DNA of 64,000 bases from Firmicutes bacterium UBA5766 (GCA_002418775.1 DIEU01000049.1:824-64823); one strand, 5' to 3'; positions 16,524-26,798 are shown, numbered from the stretch's first letter. Notes: generated from the letters alone by a model not told the origin. Numbers and translations are program-made.

Positions 16524-18429
16524 TATTGCTATAACAATATCGAAACTGGGTAAAATGTACAAGCTATATAAAAGGCCGATGGACAAGATTCTTGACGCTT
16601 TTGGTCTAAATTTTTGGCGAAAGAATTATTACCAGGAGTTTTGGGCCTTAAAAGATCTGGATCTGGAAATCAAGAAGGGTGAAAGGATAGGTATTGTTGG
16701 ACGTAATGGGGCAGGGAAAAGTACTTTATTGAAGATTATTATAGGCAATGTTTCACCCACCGAGGGGAAGATCGAAGTAAACGGGCGCATTCAGGCTCTT
16801 ATGGAACTGGGGACAGGTTTTCATCCTGAGTTTACCGGTAGACAAAACATCCGTGCTTCATTGTCTTACCAGGGATTCTCCTCTGAGCAGATAGTTCAAA
16901 AGGAAGAGGAGATTGTCGAGTTTGCTGAGCTTGGTGAGTTCATCGAGCAGCCAATAAAGACATATTCAGCTGGGATGTATGCCCGGCTGGCTTTTTCCGC
17001 AGCAACTGCCATCGAACCGGATATCTTAATCATTGATGAGGTGCTTGGAGCTGGAGATGCATACTTTGCCAGCAAATGTGTTGACAAGATGAAAAGACTG
17101 ACTGGCGAGACAGGTACCACCGTACTTTTTGTCAGTCACGATATGGCTAGTGTTGAGATGCTTTGTGATAAATGTATCTGGATAGAACGCGGCCGAAAAA
17201 TAATGGAAGGCCCTGCTTCTGCAGTATCAAGGGGATATGCGCAGATGATCCGTGAACGAACAGCACAGCGTATTCAGGCAAAAAATGCAATGGTATACAC
17301 TCATGAAGAAACGTTAGCGAGAAAACTGCGTGAGAATCCTCTGCAGCTTATTTTACGTTTTGTATGGGTAGAGGGTTTGCCGCTCGAAATAAATGAAATT
17401 AAACTATCCTGCCCTGACCTAAAGCCAATTATTGTTAAAGTTGGTGAGCCGCAGGATAATTCATACGATTACGATGGATTTGTCCTAATTGATGAAAGTT
17501 TTAGCCATTGGGAAAAACCTGCGCAACATAATGACGGACTTTACAGTCGTTCTATAGTTGTTTCAAATGACTATTGTTCAGCAGCGGTTTTTAACCTTGA
17601 TGGTTTATCGTCAACTGGCAATATGGATTTGTCGATTAAATATATGGGTAATAACCATTCAAAGGCGCGACTTGAAATCTATGATGGACAAGTATACAGG
17701 TTGCTGCACGAGTTTGAATTATCTCATAGCCACTCGCAGTCTGACAATGTATGGGTTGAATGGAATGGCTTTATAGGGCAAACATTACTTGAAAATATTG
17801 CCAGGACATGGGGTCTTGCTGTTTCATCTCAAGGCAGTAAAATTACAAATGAAGAATGTAATAATGATGATATCTGTGACACAGAGCATTCGGTGATTCT
17901 GCCTGGTCCAGTTGGAAATATAGATGATGCCGGTGAAATATTCCGGGGTAATATAGTTATTAAGAAAGTGTCGTTCAAGAACGAGGCGGGGGAGACATCC
18001 CTGCTTAAAAGCTTTGAGACTGTTCTTATAGATATTGACTATCATGTGCTACAGGGTCCTGTGGAGGTTGAATTTGTAGTATGTTTTCATAGAATGGGGA
18101 TTATTGCTTTGCAAGCCATATCAGGTCTGCAAGAGCGAGGGGTTTTAGTGGCTAAAGGGGGAGAACACGGTCGTTGTACCCTTAAAATACCACACCTGCC
18201 GTTGGGTAAGGGTAATTATCTGGTAAGCGTAGGCATTTTCCCCACTTTAAATTATTATTCCTTGGATACCGAGAAGATGGCGTATGTTCTTCATGATCGG
18301 CGATACGAAATACAGGTAGAACAACCTGAAGATATTTTGATTGATCTCGGTATGTGCAGGGGACAGGTTCGGTGGCTGCTGAATGAAAGCGCCTTAACAG
18401 ATGAAGGAAAAAGAACAAATGAGCTCTAA
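16516..18429 (+). CDS. wzt: polysaccharide ABC transporter ATPase with extended C-terminal glycan-recognition region
   Basis: 637 residues, starting at ATG 16516 within the end of wzm. Residues ~4-240 are a complete ABC ATPase: Walker A GRNGAGKST, signature YSAGMYARLAF, Walker B DILIIDEVL and the switch histidine in FVSHD. The C-terminal part from ~500 is a Wzt_C-like beta-sandwich, which in other systems recognises the non-reducing end of the glycan before export. Between them lies an extra beta-rich region of ~230 residues not found in ordinary Wzt proteins of ~400-450 residues. A Wzt_C domain implies export of a chain with a specific terminal modification; the methyltransferase encoded next is a candidate for making it. 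Confidence 0.9.
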   Translation: MSDIAITISKLGKMYKLYKRPMDKILDAFGLNFWRKNYYQEFWALKDLDLEIKKGERIGIVGRNGAGKSTLLKIIIGNVSPTEGKIEVNGRIQALMELGTGFHPEFTGRQNIRASLSYQGFSSEQIVQKEEEIVEFAELGEFIEQPIKTYSAGMYARLAFSAATAIEPDILIIDEVLGAGDAYFASKCVDKMKRLTGETGTTVLFVSHDMASVEMLCDKCIWIERGRKIMEGPASAVSRGYAQMIRERTAQRIQAKNAMVYTHEETLARKLRENPLQLILRFVWVEGLPLEINEIKLSCPDLKPIIVKVGEPQDNSYDYDGFVLIDESFSHWEKPAQHNDGLYSRSIVVSNDYCSAAVFNLDGLSSTGNMDLSIKYMGNNHSKARLEIYDGQVYRLLHEFELSHSHSQSDNVWVEWNGFIGQTLLENIARTWGLAVSSQGSKITNEECNNDDICDTEHSVILPGPVGNIDDAGEIFRGNIVIKKVSFKNEAGETSLLKSFETVLIDIDYHVLQGPVEVEFVVCFHRMGIIALQAISGLQERGVLVAKGGEHGRCTLKIPHLPLGKGNYLVSVGIFPTLNYYSLDTEKMAYVLHDRRYEIQVEQPEDILIDLGMCRGQVRWLLNESALTDEGKRTNEL

Positions 18430-20389
18430 ATCTTATTATGAAAATGAAAAGCTATGGGGACGCTCGGAAACTACCCTGCTGCAGCGCCAGGTTCTGAATT
18501 ATCTTAGCTTTTATTGCGAAAGTCTTGCGCAAGATGCAAGGATCGCTGATCTGGGGTGCGGTGATGGGATTATTCTGAAAGAACTAATAAACAGGTACCC
18601 GGCTTTGAAAGGTTATGGTATAGATTTTAGCAGTGAAGCGTTAAAACACTTATCTTCTGATTTGCGCCCTTGTCTGGCTGAACTTACATCCTTACCTTTT
18701 GACGATGGTTTTTTTGACCTGTGCTTTTGTATAGATGTATTGGAGCATATTGCTCCTGATGAGTTAAATAAAGTAGTGGCGGAGATCCACAGGGTTTGCA
18801 GCGGTCCTGTACTGATAGTTAGTCCGTTTCTTGAATCTAATGCGGTGCGCACTGTGTGTCCGCACTGTGGTTGTACCTTTAATCCCTATTACCATTTGAA
18901 TAAATTTAGTTATAGCTTGTGGGAACAACTATCTGAAAGTTTCAAAGACAGAGCAGTGCAATTCGTTCCTTTCGGGGGAACAAAGCCATGCATTCCTCCT
19001 GAAGTTGGATCGGTATTAATTGCTTCGGGAGTTTATGTCACTCACCAACATGAGACTGTTTGTCCACAGTGCGGTGTCAATTTTAGCCGTCCGGAACCGG
19101 GTACAGCAAGAGAGTTATCAATGATCCTGGGCCCTTATGCAGCAGAAAACCGGGATTCTTTTAATTGGATTTTTGAGGAAATGGGGATTTTAACTTTACC
19201 AAAAACCGGTTGGGATGAATATCCTAAAGTAGGTTTTTTTGAAGGCATATTGATCACAAGTAGACAAGATTTAAATTTAAAGGAAAAAGAAATGCCTGCT
19301 TTGATAGTCAAGTCATGTTATGAAATTGATTTTGAAGATATGAATGCAGTATATCCTGGTGCGGATTTGTTTAGATCCCCGGCTTATATCGTTGATAATG
19401 GTAAAATAAAAAAATGTGATACTTCCCCTGGTATTCATTGGAAGCCGGGTGGCATTGTAGGTAGTGAGGAACCCGTTGCCCTCAGGCTAGTTTTTCCTCC
19501 GGGGTCCGATAAAAGAAATGTTACGTTGGAACTGCAGTTTTTACCGGAAGTAGCCGGTAAACTGCGTGCGATTTTAAACGCCCTGCCCCCAAAAAATTCT
19601 GTTCAGGCGGGTTATATTGAAGCTTTTCCTTCCGAAGAGCCAAATCAAATGGTTATAGAACTGCAGCCGGATAATGATTTTGTTACGCCTTATGGGCTTT
19701 TGGTTGATTTAATCTGGGAGCCGGATTTACACTTGCCTTGTTCCTCGTCTGGCCTGATACTTCATAAACTCATTCATCGTGATCAACCAATACAGACTTT
19801 TTTGCTGAAAACAGGTATAAACCCCTGGCCTGTAAAACCAAGTATGGGAAGCAGCTATGAGGTAGATTTATATCCGGATACAGTGGATAGTCTTAAATAT
19901 GGTTATCAGGGCAGAGTGTTTGATTTGACAGGCCAATTAGACCTGGGAAGGGAAGGTGGCAAGAACATAATTCCCATGTCTTTGTTTGGGGGATTACATG
20001 AAGACAGTAATGGCAGTGAAGCCAGATCCTCCCATATATTCAATTGCTTAGTACATTCTTACAGATCAGCATTCAATGAAATTGTAGAGGCTCAAGGAAA
20101 ACTTGAGCAGTTATTGATTAAAACAGAAGAACAAATTAATGCCCTTTTGCAAGAACTAACAGATTACAAAAACAGATTAGAACAAACTGAAATAGAAGCA
20201 GAAGAACAAATTAATGCCCTTTTGCAAGAACTAACAGATTACAAAAACAGATTGGAAAGTGAAGTTAGTTCGAAGTTTCAACTAGCGGCCAACTTAGATA
20301 TACTGGAACTTGAGAGGGATTATTTGCTAAAGCTTATTCACCGTTTGAAAAAACGCAATATTATTCAACGTATTTTTAATTGCAACTAA
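18419..20389 (+). CDS. class I SAM-dependent methyltransferase with C-terminal coiled coil
   Basis: 656 residues from ATG 18419 (AAGGA ten bases upstream); ATG 18401 is an alternative. It overlaps the wzt 3' end. The first ~200 residues are a Rossmann methyltransferase: motif I ADLGCGDG, then GIDFSSEAL and CIDVLEHI. Two Cys-X2-Cys knuckles (CPHC and CPQC) interrupt it. A beta-rich middle of unknown role follows, then a coiled coil (~560-635) containing a perfect 25-residue-period duplication. The architecture recalls chain-terminating methyltransferases such as WbdD, whose coiled coil measures glycan length; that analogy is inference. Directly following an exporter with a Wzt_C domain, it may cap the polymer. 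Confidence 0.75.
   Translation: MSSKSYYENEKLWGRSETTLLQRQVLNYLSFYCESLAQDARIADLGCGDGIILKELINRYPALKGYGIDFSSEALKHLSSDLRPCLAELTSLPFDDGFFDLCFCIDVLEHIAPDELNKVVAEIHRVCSGPVLIVSPFLESNAVRTVCPHCGCTFNPYYHLNKFSYSLWEQLSESFKDRAVQFVPFGGTKPCIPPEVGSVLIASGVYVTHQHETVCPQCGVNFSRPEPGTARELSMILGPYAAENRDSFNWIFEEMGILTLPKTGWDEYPKVGFFEGILITSRQDLNLKEKEMPALIVKSCYEIDFEDMNAVYPGADLFRSPAYIVDNGKIKKCDTSPGIHWKPGGIVGSEEPVALRLVFPPGSDKRNVTLELQFLPEVAGKLRAILNALPPKNSVQAGYIEAFPSEEPNQMVIELQPDNDFVTPYGLLVDLIWEPDLHLPCSSSGLILHKLIHRDQPIQTFLLKTGINPWPVKPSMGSSYEVDLYPDTVDSLKYGYQGRVFDLTGQLDLGREGGKNIIPMSLFGGLHEDSNGSEARSSHIFNCLVHSYRSAFNEIVEAQGKLEQLLIKTEEQINALLQELTDYKNRLEQTEIEAEEQINALLQELTDYKNRLESEVSSKFQLAANLDILELERDYLLKLIHRLKKRNIIQRIFNCN
20124..20253 (+). 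repeat. perfect 55-base direct repeat inside the methyltransferase coiled coil
   Basis: Bases 20124-20178 are repeated without mismatch at 20199-20253, a 75-base period (25 codons). The encoded EEQINALLQELTDYKNRLE block therefore occurs twice and lengthens the coiled coil in frame. Perfect identity suggests a recent duplication, or one maintained by slippage. Confidence 0.9.
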
Positions 20390-20401
20390 AGAGGTATGGG
20401 A

Positions 20402-21484
20402 ATGACATTGCAATTGCTTCGCATCGTTGGCGCAAGGCCCCAGTTTATGCAGGCAAAACCTTTGCGCCAGGAATTGGAAAAGCGCGGTCATAATGAAATA
20501 CTTATTCATACGGGACAGCATTATGACGATGCTATGAGCCGCAAATTTTTTATAGATTTAAATCTTCCTGAAGCAGACATAAATCTTGGTGTGGGTTCCG
20601 GAAGCCATGGAGAGCAAACGGCTGAGATGATCAAAGGCATTGAAACTCACCTGCTGGCGCATAAGTATGATGCCGTGGTAGTAGATGGAGATACGAATTC
20701 TACGCTTGCAGGGGCGCTAGCTGCTGCAAAACTGCATGTTCCTGTCGTACACATTGAGGCTGGAATGCGCTCCTATGATAAAAAAATGCCGGAAGAGATT
20801 AACCGCATTTTGACAGATCATATAAGCAGTTTGCTTTTTTGTCCCAGCCAGACAAGTTGCCGCAACCTTTCCGCTGAGAGTATAACTAATGGTGTGTATG
20901 TAGTAGGTGACCTTTTAGCCCAGTGTTTTGTAGGATTTCGTCGTAAGGCGAAAGCCCTTGTTGAAAGCATTTTAAGAAAGTACAGTCTAAAGGAAGGGCA
21001 GTATATCTTGTTGACCCTGCACCGGGCTGAGAATGTAGATCAGAAGGACCGTATAGAAGGATATCTTAGATCTATAGCCACTTCGCCCTGGCCTGTAATA
21101 TGGCCTATTCATCCTCGGACAGAGAAAGGATTGGCCCGGTTCAATCTTGATTATATTGTCCGGAAAAAGCCTTTTGTAATCATACCTCCGGTCGGTTATC
21201 TAGAGATGTTGGCCCTGGAAAGCGCAAGTATAAAAATCCTGACAGATTCCGGTGGTGTTCAAAGAGAAGCTTATCATTGGCGCAAGCCAGGTGTGATTCT
21301 GCGCGATTCAACTGAGTGGCCTGAAATAGTTGAGACAGGATGGGCGTCACACTACCTCCCGGAACAAGATCCCTTGATATTATGGGAAATTCCTGATATA
21401 TCTGCTCTGACACAAGATGATTTGTATGGCTCTGAAGAGGTTGCTGCGCGTATAATAGATATTCTGGAGGATACTTTCTTATGA
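20402..21484 (+). CDS. wecB: second non-hydrolysing UDP-GlcNAc 2-epimerase
   Basis: 360 residues from ATG 20402; AGAGG (20390-20394) is seven bases away, while ATG 20396 is too close. It shows the same signatures as the protein at 14626 (RIVGARPQFMQAKP, HTGQHYDDAM, VDGDTNST, HIEAGMRSYDKKMPEEINR, HRAENV, DSGGVQREA) but clearly diverges in sequence. It would make UDP-ManNAc, or act on a modified UDP-GlcNAc. Two such enzymes in one locus suggest two different manno-configured amino sugars in the polymer. The gene overlaps the next by four bases (ATGA). Confidence 0.88.
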   Translation: MTLQLLRIVGARPQFMQAKPLRQELEKRGHNEILIHTGQHYDDAMSRKFFIDLNLPEADINLGVGSGSHGEQTAEMIKGIETHLLAHKYDAVVVDGDTNSTLAGALAAAKLHVPVVHIEAGMRSYDKKMPEEINRILTDHISSLLFCPSQTSCRNLSAESITNGVYVVGDLLAQCFVGFRRKAKALVESILRKYSLKEGQYILLTLHRAENVDQKDRIEGYLRSIATSPWPVIWPIHPRTEKGLARFNLDYIVRKKPFVIIPPVGYLEMLALESASIKILTDSGGVQREAYHWRKPGVILRDSTEWPEIVETGWASHYLPEQDPLILWEIPDISALTQDDLYGSEEVAARIIDILEDTFL

Positions 21485-22485
21485 GAATACTACACGCTCC
21501 AGAGAATATTGGAGGGATGGCCGGGGTATTGGCGCGGGTTCAGTCACGTTTAGGACACGATGCTTTGTCTTATTGTTTTGCATCCAATCATTTTAAGTTT
21601 TCTTCAGACATCGCCTTGCGGAAACCGGGTTCCTTTTTCGAACAGAGTTATAATGCGTTTTCATTTGCAATGAAGTTTGATATATTTCAATTTTATTTTG
21701 GAAGCAGTTTATTGGGCCACAATTTAAAAGATGTACATTGGCTTTCGTTGTTGGGCAAAAAAATATTTTTTTATTTTTGTGGATGCGACATACGTGATGA
21801 GAAAGCGGTAATAATGAAATACCCGATTTCAGCCTGTTCAAATTGTTTTCCAAAACTATGCAACGCTAATCGTCAGCTTGCTCAAGAAATAGCTGGAAAA
21901 TATGGGAGGGTAAATTTTGTTTCCACACCGGACCTTTTAGAGTTTGTGGAACGGTCGGTTCTTTTGCCTCAGGTTGTTGATTTTGACCTGATAAATAAAA
22001 TTAACGAAGAGCCGAAACCCGGACGAAAGCCTGAAAAATTTGTTATAGCGCATGCCCCGACAAACCGGCTGATCAAGGGGACGCAGTTTTTAATAGACTG
22101 TGTCGAAAGACTGCAGAAGAAGGGTTTTAATATTGAGTTGCTTCTGATAGAAAACATGAGCCATGAGGATGCTCTACGAATGTATAGATGCGCGGATTTG
22201 GCTGTTGATCAGCTTCTGGTGGGTTCATATGGCCTATTGGCCGCTGAATTGATGGCCCTAGGTGTTCCAACTATTACATATATAAGGGAGGATTTAGTGG
22301 ATAAATATTCAGAAGTTCCTCCTTTAATTAACGCTAATCCCTTTACTCTGGAAGAAAATATTATATATTTTTATAACAACCGGGATAAGCTTGTTGCATA
22401 TCGAGAATCTGGTTCATTTTATGCTTCTCAAACGCATCATCCTGTCCGATTGGCTATAAAATGTTTGGAGTATTATGAGAAATGA
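21481..22485 (+). CDS. glycosyltransferase, GT-B fold (GT4-like)
   Basis: 334 residues; short N-terminal half with GGMAGVLARVQSRLGH, and a C-terminal donor-binding half with AHAPTNRLIKGT, LLIENMSHEDAL and a LLAAELMALGVPTITY segment typical of retaining GT-B enzymes. A CxxCFPKLC cysteine cluster near residue 118 may bind a metal. Cytoplasmic, and expected to add one sugar to the lipid-linked glycan. Both ends overlap neighbours (ATGA), so it is part of a coupled run. Donor and acceptor cannot be read from sequence. Confidence 0.75.
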   Translation: MRILHAPENIGGMAGVLARVQSRLGHDALSYCFASNHFKFSSDIALRKPGSFFEQSYNAFSFAMKFDIFQFYFGSSLLGHNLKDVHWLSLLGKKIFFYFCGCDIRDEKAVIMKYPISACSNCFPKLCNANRQLAQEIAGKYGRVNFVSTPDLLEFVERSVLLPQVVDFDLINKINEEPKPGRKPEKFVIAHAPTNRLIKGTQFLIDCVERLQKKGFNIELLLIENMSHEDALRMYRCADLAVDQLLVGSYGLLAAELMALGVPTITYIREDLVDKYSEVPPLINANPFTLEENIIYFYNNRDKLVAYRESGSFYASQTHHPVRLAIKCLEYYEK

Positions 22486-24074
22486 ATATGAAAAAGGGAG
22501 TGCCGGGTAAGGGCGAGCGTATTCTTATGATTACGCCGGATATAATGATAGACCGGAGAATTTTAATAGAGGCTGAGACATTAATTGAAAATGGATATGA
22601 AGTATACTTATTAGCTGGTTGGGATCAAACACAGAGTAGCCTGTTTGAGATTGACGGTAGTGTAAAAATTGAACGTATTAAATTTGAAGGCCTGGATTCC
22701 AGATTGAAGCCGGCTTATAAAATACAATCTCGATCTATCAGTCATCTAAATAATTATTTGATATTGATTAATGATTTTAGTAAAAGTCTTTCTGCAATTG
22801 GCAATAAATTTATAAACAAATCTGTTGAGACAAAAAATATTTTCTTAAATTCTATATCAATTAAGGTTCAAAAGAAGATTGAATCATTGGCTTTAAGATT
22901 TATGGCCTTTAGAATGATTTATAATTTTCTAGTTTTCTGTTTAAGGGTTTTTCTTAAGATAATAAACTACTCAAGCAGATTGTCTAATAAGGTATTAATT
23001 TTTGGATTAAAATGTTATCAATTTATAATAATAATATTTGATAAAAGCAATAATTATATTATTGGTTTTATCGCGAAGACAATTAATTTTGCCGTAGGGG
23101 TTATGGCAAAATTATTTCCATTCATCATAGGCTTTTCAGCTTATGAGACCGAATATTTTAAAAGAGCCCTGTTTTATCGGCCTGATATTATACATGTTCA
23201 TGATCTTCCCATGTTACGTATTGGAGTGCAAGTTAAAAAAAAGCTTAGAATTCCTTTGATTTATGATATGCATGAGTTTTATCCGGAACAAGATGTTTTT
23301 AATGTTAGGCAACGTAATAAGCTCAGAAGGATTGAGAGAAAGAATATTCATTATTGCAATATTAGAATAACTGTTAATCCCCTTTTAGCGAAGGAGATAT
23401 CGCATACATATGATAATATTAAAATTGATGTAATACAAAATGCAATGATTTTACCTGTGGATTTTCACAACAGGAAATACAACCGATTTAGAGAAGAATA
23501 CTCAATTAGTGAAGATGAAATTATACTTCTCTATCAGGGTTGGATTAGCCCTCATCGAAATTTACAAAAAGTAGTGACTGCATTATCTCGTGTTAATAAA
23601 CCTATTAAATTTGTAATAATGGGTTATGGTGATTTCAAAACTGAACTTAAGAAAATAGCAAATGAGCAAGGTGTCACCAATATGATTATATTTGTGCCGT
23701 CTAAAAGTCAAAAAGAGTTGTTGTCCTATACTGCTTCTGCTGATCTGGGCATAATACCATATCCTTATAAGCTTGATCCTAATACAATGTATGCTTCTCC
23801 AAACAAGCTTTACGAGTTTATTGCAGCACGTTTACCTATCTTGTGTAATTCCTTGCCCTTTGTAAGTAGTATAGTTATGGATAATGGTTTCGGCATGGCA
23901 ATTGACATGGACTCTCCAGAGAGTTTTGCTGATGCCTTAAATAATTTTTCTTATGAAAAGATTATTATATATAAAAATAATCTTGCTAAATATGGAAAGG
24001 CTTTTCTTTGGGATGTGGAAGCAACTAAGTTACTTAACCTATATTCTTCTATAAACTATGAGACAGATAACTGA
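22482..24074 (+). CDS. GT4-type glycosyltransferase with a long AT-rich insertion
   Basis: 530 residues, about 130 more than usual. The N-terminal motif ILMITPDIMIDRRILIEAETL and the later DIIHVHDLPMLRIG / YDMHEFYPEQ segments are those of GT4 enzymes; the donor site lies in the C-terminal half (LLYQGWISPHRNL, ASPNKLYEFIAARLPIL). Residues ~85-220 form a hydrophobic, Ile/Asn/Lys-rich insertion with several possible membrane helices. From this gene base composition becomes markedly AT-rich and stays so until about 29860, suggesting acquisition from a low-GC source. The 120 bases after it hold no gene. Confidence 0.75.
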   Translation: MNMKKGVPGKGERILMITPDIMIDRRILIEAETLIENGYEVYLLAGWDQTQSSLFEIDGSVKIERIKFEGLDSRLKPAYKIQSRSISHLNNYLILINDFSKSLSAIGNKFINKSVETKNIFLNSISIKVQKKIESLALRFMAFRMIYNFLVFCLRVFLKIINYSSRLSNKVLIFGLKCYQFIIIIFDKSNNYIIGFIAKTINFAVGVMAKLFPFIIGFSAYETEYFKRALFYRPDIIHVHDLPMLRIGVQVKKKLRIPLIYDMHEFYPEQDVFNVRQRNKLRRIERKNIHYCNIRITVNPLLAKEISHTYDNIKIDVIQNAMILPVDFHNRKYNRFREEYSISEDEIILLYQGWISPHRNLQKVVTALSRVNKPIKFVIMGYGDFKTELKKIANEQGVTNMIIFVPSKSQKELLSYTASADLGIIPYPYKLDPNTMYASPNKLYEFIAARLPILCNSLPFVSSIVMDNGFGMAIDMDSPESFADALNNFSYEKIIIYKNNLAKYGKAFLWDVEATKLLNLYSSINYETDN

Positions 24075-24197
24075 AGTTTATTTTTATTGTTCCAGATTAA
24101 ACAAATTTTTGATACTTACAATGTTTTAAACTGAAACAAAGAATTAATACTTTTTTTATTAGGCATATAAATAACGGGAGTGTTAAGAGGGTCTTTC

Positions 24198-26798
24198 ATG
24201 AAAAGTAAAATTTTTTTATTGGCATTTATTATTTGCATGATCATCAGTCGGGTTGCCGGTACCGCTGAACAAGAGAAAGTTCAAATTGACTCAAACAGAT
24301 TAACTCAAATGGTATTAAATAAAGATATTGTTGAGGCGCCGCTGCCACAGTTTATCCCTATAAAAATTTGCGATTATAACTATACCGGTGAATTCCCGCC
24401 ATATCGCAATGATGCGCCCTGGTACAACGGATTTAACCGACTATATATAAATAATGTACCACGATCTTTTCATGAAGCCTTATTTTTTAATGACAGGGAA
24501 ACATTTGAAGAGTTTGTTGTAAGATATAAGGATGTCTTAAAACTATGGGCTTCGGAAGCACGCAGCATGAATCTGGAACAGCCAAAAGATATTCAGCAGT
24601 TTTTTCGTGAGAAACTAATTAAATGCTATGAAAATAACAAGGAGTATTTGATTGCTTTATATCCTGGTTTGACTGAGAAACAATACAAACTTTTAATAAC
24701 AATGAATCTAGTCCATGGCAACTATGATTTCGACACTCAGACAAAAAAGACAAAAAATTTATTGGAACTTGTTGAGCTTGAAAAAGGCGATTGTTCAGAA
24801 TTGGGAGACCTTGTGGCAAGTTTGGCCTTTCTGCAGGGAGTTGAAGGTGATTTTCTGGGGCTAAATTGTGATTATCAAACTACATTAGGCCATTTTCATG
24901 CTGGGCATAGGATTTTCTATGCTGAAGGATTATGGTTAGATCCGGAAATTAATATTGCGTTTAAATTCAACCTTGAAGAATTCCAAAAGACAGAACCTTC
25001 TAAAAGACTGTCTGCATTGATACAACAAAAGTCAATTCTTGGATTTTATAACTGGTATATTAATCCTGAAGTCCGTACAAAGCAATTAGAGAATAACCAG
25101 GACGGGGGTACTATCGCATTCTATTATTACTATTATTTTAAAGGGATAAATCAAGGTAATAGTAGTATAACACCTTATCTTCCCAAAGTGATGTTAAACT
25201 ATAGTGAATCTAATAAAATTAGTATTGCAGAAACTCAAAGTCCAATTATTAAAAAAGATTATTCCAGAAGCCGTAACTTTGTTTTATTACCAGGGCAATT
25301 GGCCAAAGACTATTGGGAACGAGAATTAACTGAGGCTTTACAAGAATATAATCCGATCATAAGTTATAATGATATAAACTCGGAGGCAGATTTGCTGGAA
25401 AGCCTGGCCTCTTTAATCAGATATTATGGCCAACAGGAAGAAAATGATATAAACAAGCTAAAAGAACTTTCTGAGATAGCGTTTAAAGAATTCGATCAGA
25501 TCTTTGCAGCCCGGAATGTTAGGCAAGGACATATCAAAGGATGGGGAAGTGAGGTTCAGTATGACACCTTTCTTGACGGCAGTATAAATACTAAGATTAC
25601 TAAATATACATACCAAACATTCCAAGTAAGCCTGGGCATTTTAGATGTTATTGATGCAATTAAAAATTATACCGTTTTACCGGATGAATATAAAAATAAG
25701 ACAAAAAAATATACTGATAATATTAAAATGATTTTAAATTCATGGGAACCAAAGTACGAGATTGTTCAAGAAGGCAAAGGTTTTTATTATTTTTCTGAAG
25801 ATACTAACGATAATCAAGTTGTATTTTATGTTTCCGGTTCAGGGATTAGTACCTATTTGAAGCTCTTCAGACTAACAGGGGATCCTAATAGTATAAAAAG
25901 GGCTAAGGAATTAGCGGCTTATTTAATAGATTATATCAAAGTGGATTCCTCGGGGAGTTATATTTGGCCCTATAGCATGTCAAATCAGAGGGTGGATGAT
26001 GTTAATAATTCAATGTGGACATCGAGAGGAATAATAGATTCGATAAGGTATGGTTTATTAAACAATTTTGATATGTGTAGAATGGAACGCTCCATTAGCA
26101 GTTTCTGGAATGGTAATCCTGAAATGCCAAATATTTATATCGCAAATTCATGTTATACCAGCAATGAAGGTTTATCTGCCGGTATAAATTTCGCACAGTA
26201 CTATGAATTAACAGGATCACCTGATTACTTGTGGGAGTATGCCAGATCGACACTTGTTACCAGCCTCCTGGATGGTAAAGACTTGCAGAATAATAAATCG
26301 TTACAATTAAAGCTACTGGGTCTTCTATTTGAGGCGCAACCTCAAATAAAAAACAATTGGGGGGAGCTTCTGTTTTTATACAATAAACAAAACATTACAA
26401 AAGGGGAACGCTTTCCCGAGCTTGACTTAACTCAAACTAGTGGTAATGCAAGAGCTGACGTGGTGGGGCACAGCCGATCTCTTTTTGAGATATTTGAGGG
26501 TGATAAGATTACTTTAAAAATCCCGCATGAAAAAGAGAATGAGGAAGAATTAAATATTAGTATAATATATAGAAGCACAAAAGATTTAAAAGCTGTTATT
26601 AGTGATAAAAATGGCTGGAGATGTACGAGAGTACTTGCCGGTACATTTGATAGGATTTCAGGAAAAGCTTATTGGTTCCGTACCACGATTAGGGTAGATG
26701 TCCCTAAAGGAGTCAATAACCCTGTAATTGAGATATCCGGACCGGTTGATATATATAATGTGGAATGCTTGTTTGAACAAAATATAAAAGTTAATTAA
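24198..26798 (+). CDS. secreted transglutaminase-like plus alpha/alpha-barrel protein
   Basis: 866 residues; start ATG 24198, six bases after AGAGGG. An N-terminal signal peptide places it outside the membrane. Residues ~150-260 resemble a transglutaminase-like fold: Cys199 in GDCSELGDLVASLAF, a histidine in GHFHAGHRIFY and Asp248 in LWLDPE fit the Cys-His-Asp triad order. Residues ~470-740 look like an alpha/alpha-toroid of the glucuronyl C5-epimerase or glycosidase type (GSGISTYLKLFRLTGDP; SYIWPYSMSN; SAGINFAQYYELTGSPDY). A beta-rich tail follows. The two following genes carry the same two domain types as separate proteins. Function unknown; a role in modifying the exported polymer is inferred from location. 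Confidence 0.55.
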   Translation: MKSKIFLLAFIICMIISRVAGTAEQEKVQIDSNRLTQMVLNKDIVEAPLPQFIPIKICDYNYTGEFPPYRNDAPWYNGFNRLYINNVPRSFHEALFFNDRETFEEFVVRYKDVLKLWASEARSMNLEQPKDIQQFFREKLIKCYENNKEYLIALYPGLTEKQYKLLITMNLVHGNYDFDTQTKKTKNLLELVELEKGDCSELGDLVASLAFLQGVEGDFLGLNCDYQTTLGHFHAGHRIFYAEGLWLDPEINIAFKFNLEEFQKTEPSKRLSALIQQKSILGFYNWYINPEVRTKQLENNQDGGTIAFYYYYYFKGINQGNSSITPYLPKVMLNYSESNKISIAETQSPIIKKDYSRSRNFVLLPGQLAKDYWERELTEALQEYNPIISYNDINSEADLLESLASLIRYYGQQEENDINKLKELSEIAFKEFDQIFAARNVRQGHIKGWGSEVQYDTFLDGSINTKITKYTYQTFQVSLGILDVIDAIKNYTVLPDEYKNKTKKYTDNIKMILNSWEPKYEIVQEGKGFYYFSEDTNDNQVVFYVSGSGISTYLKLFRLTGDPNSIKRAKELAAYLIDYIKVDSSGSYIWPYSMSNQRVDDVNNSMWTSRGIIDSIRYGLLNNFDMCRMERSISSFWNGNPEMPNIYIANSCYTSNEGLSAGINFAQYYELTGSPDYLWEYARSTLVTSLLDGKDLQNNKSLQLKLLGLLFEAQPQIKNNWGELLFLYNKQNITKGERFPELDLTQTSGNARADVVGHSRSLFEIFEGDKITLKIPHEKENEEELNISIIYRSTKDLKAVISDKNGWRCTRVLAGTFDRISGKAYWFRTTIRVDVPKGVNNPVIEISGPVDIYNVECLFEQNIKVN

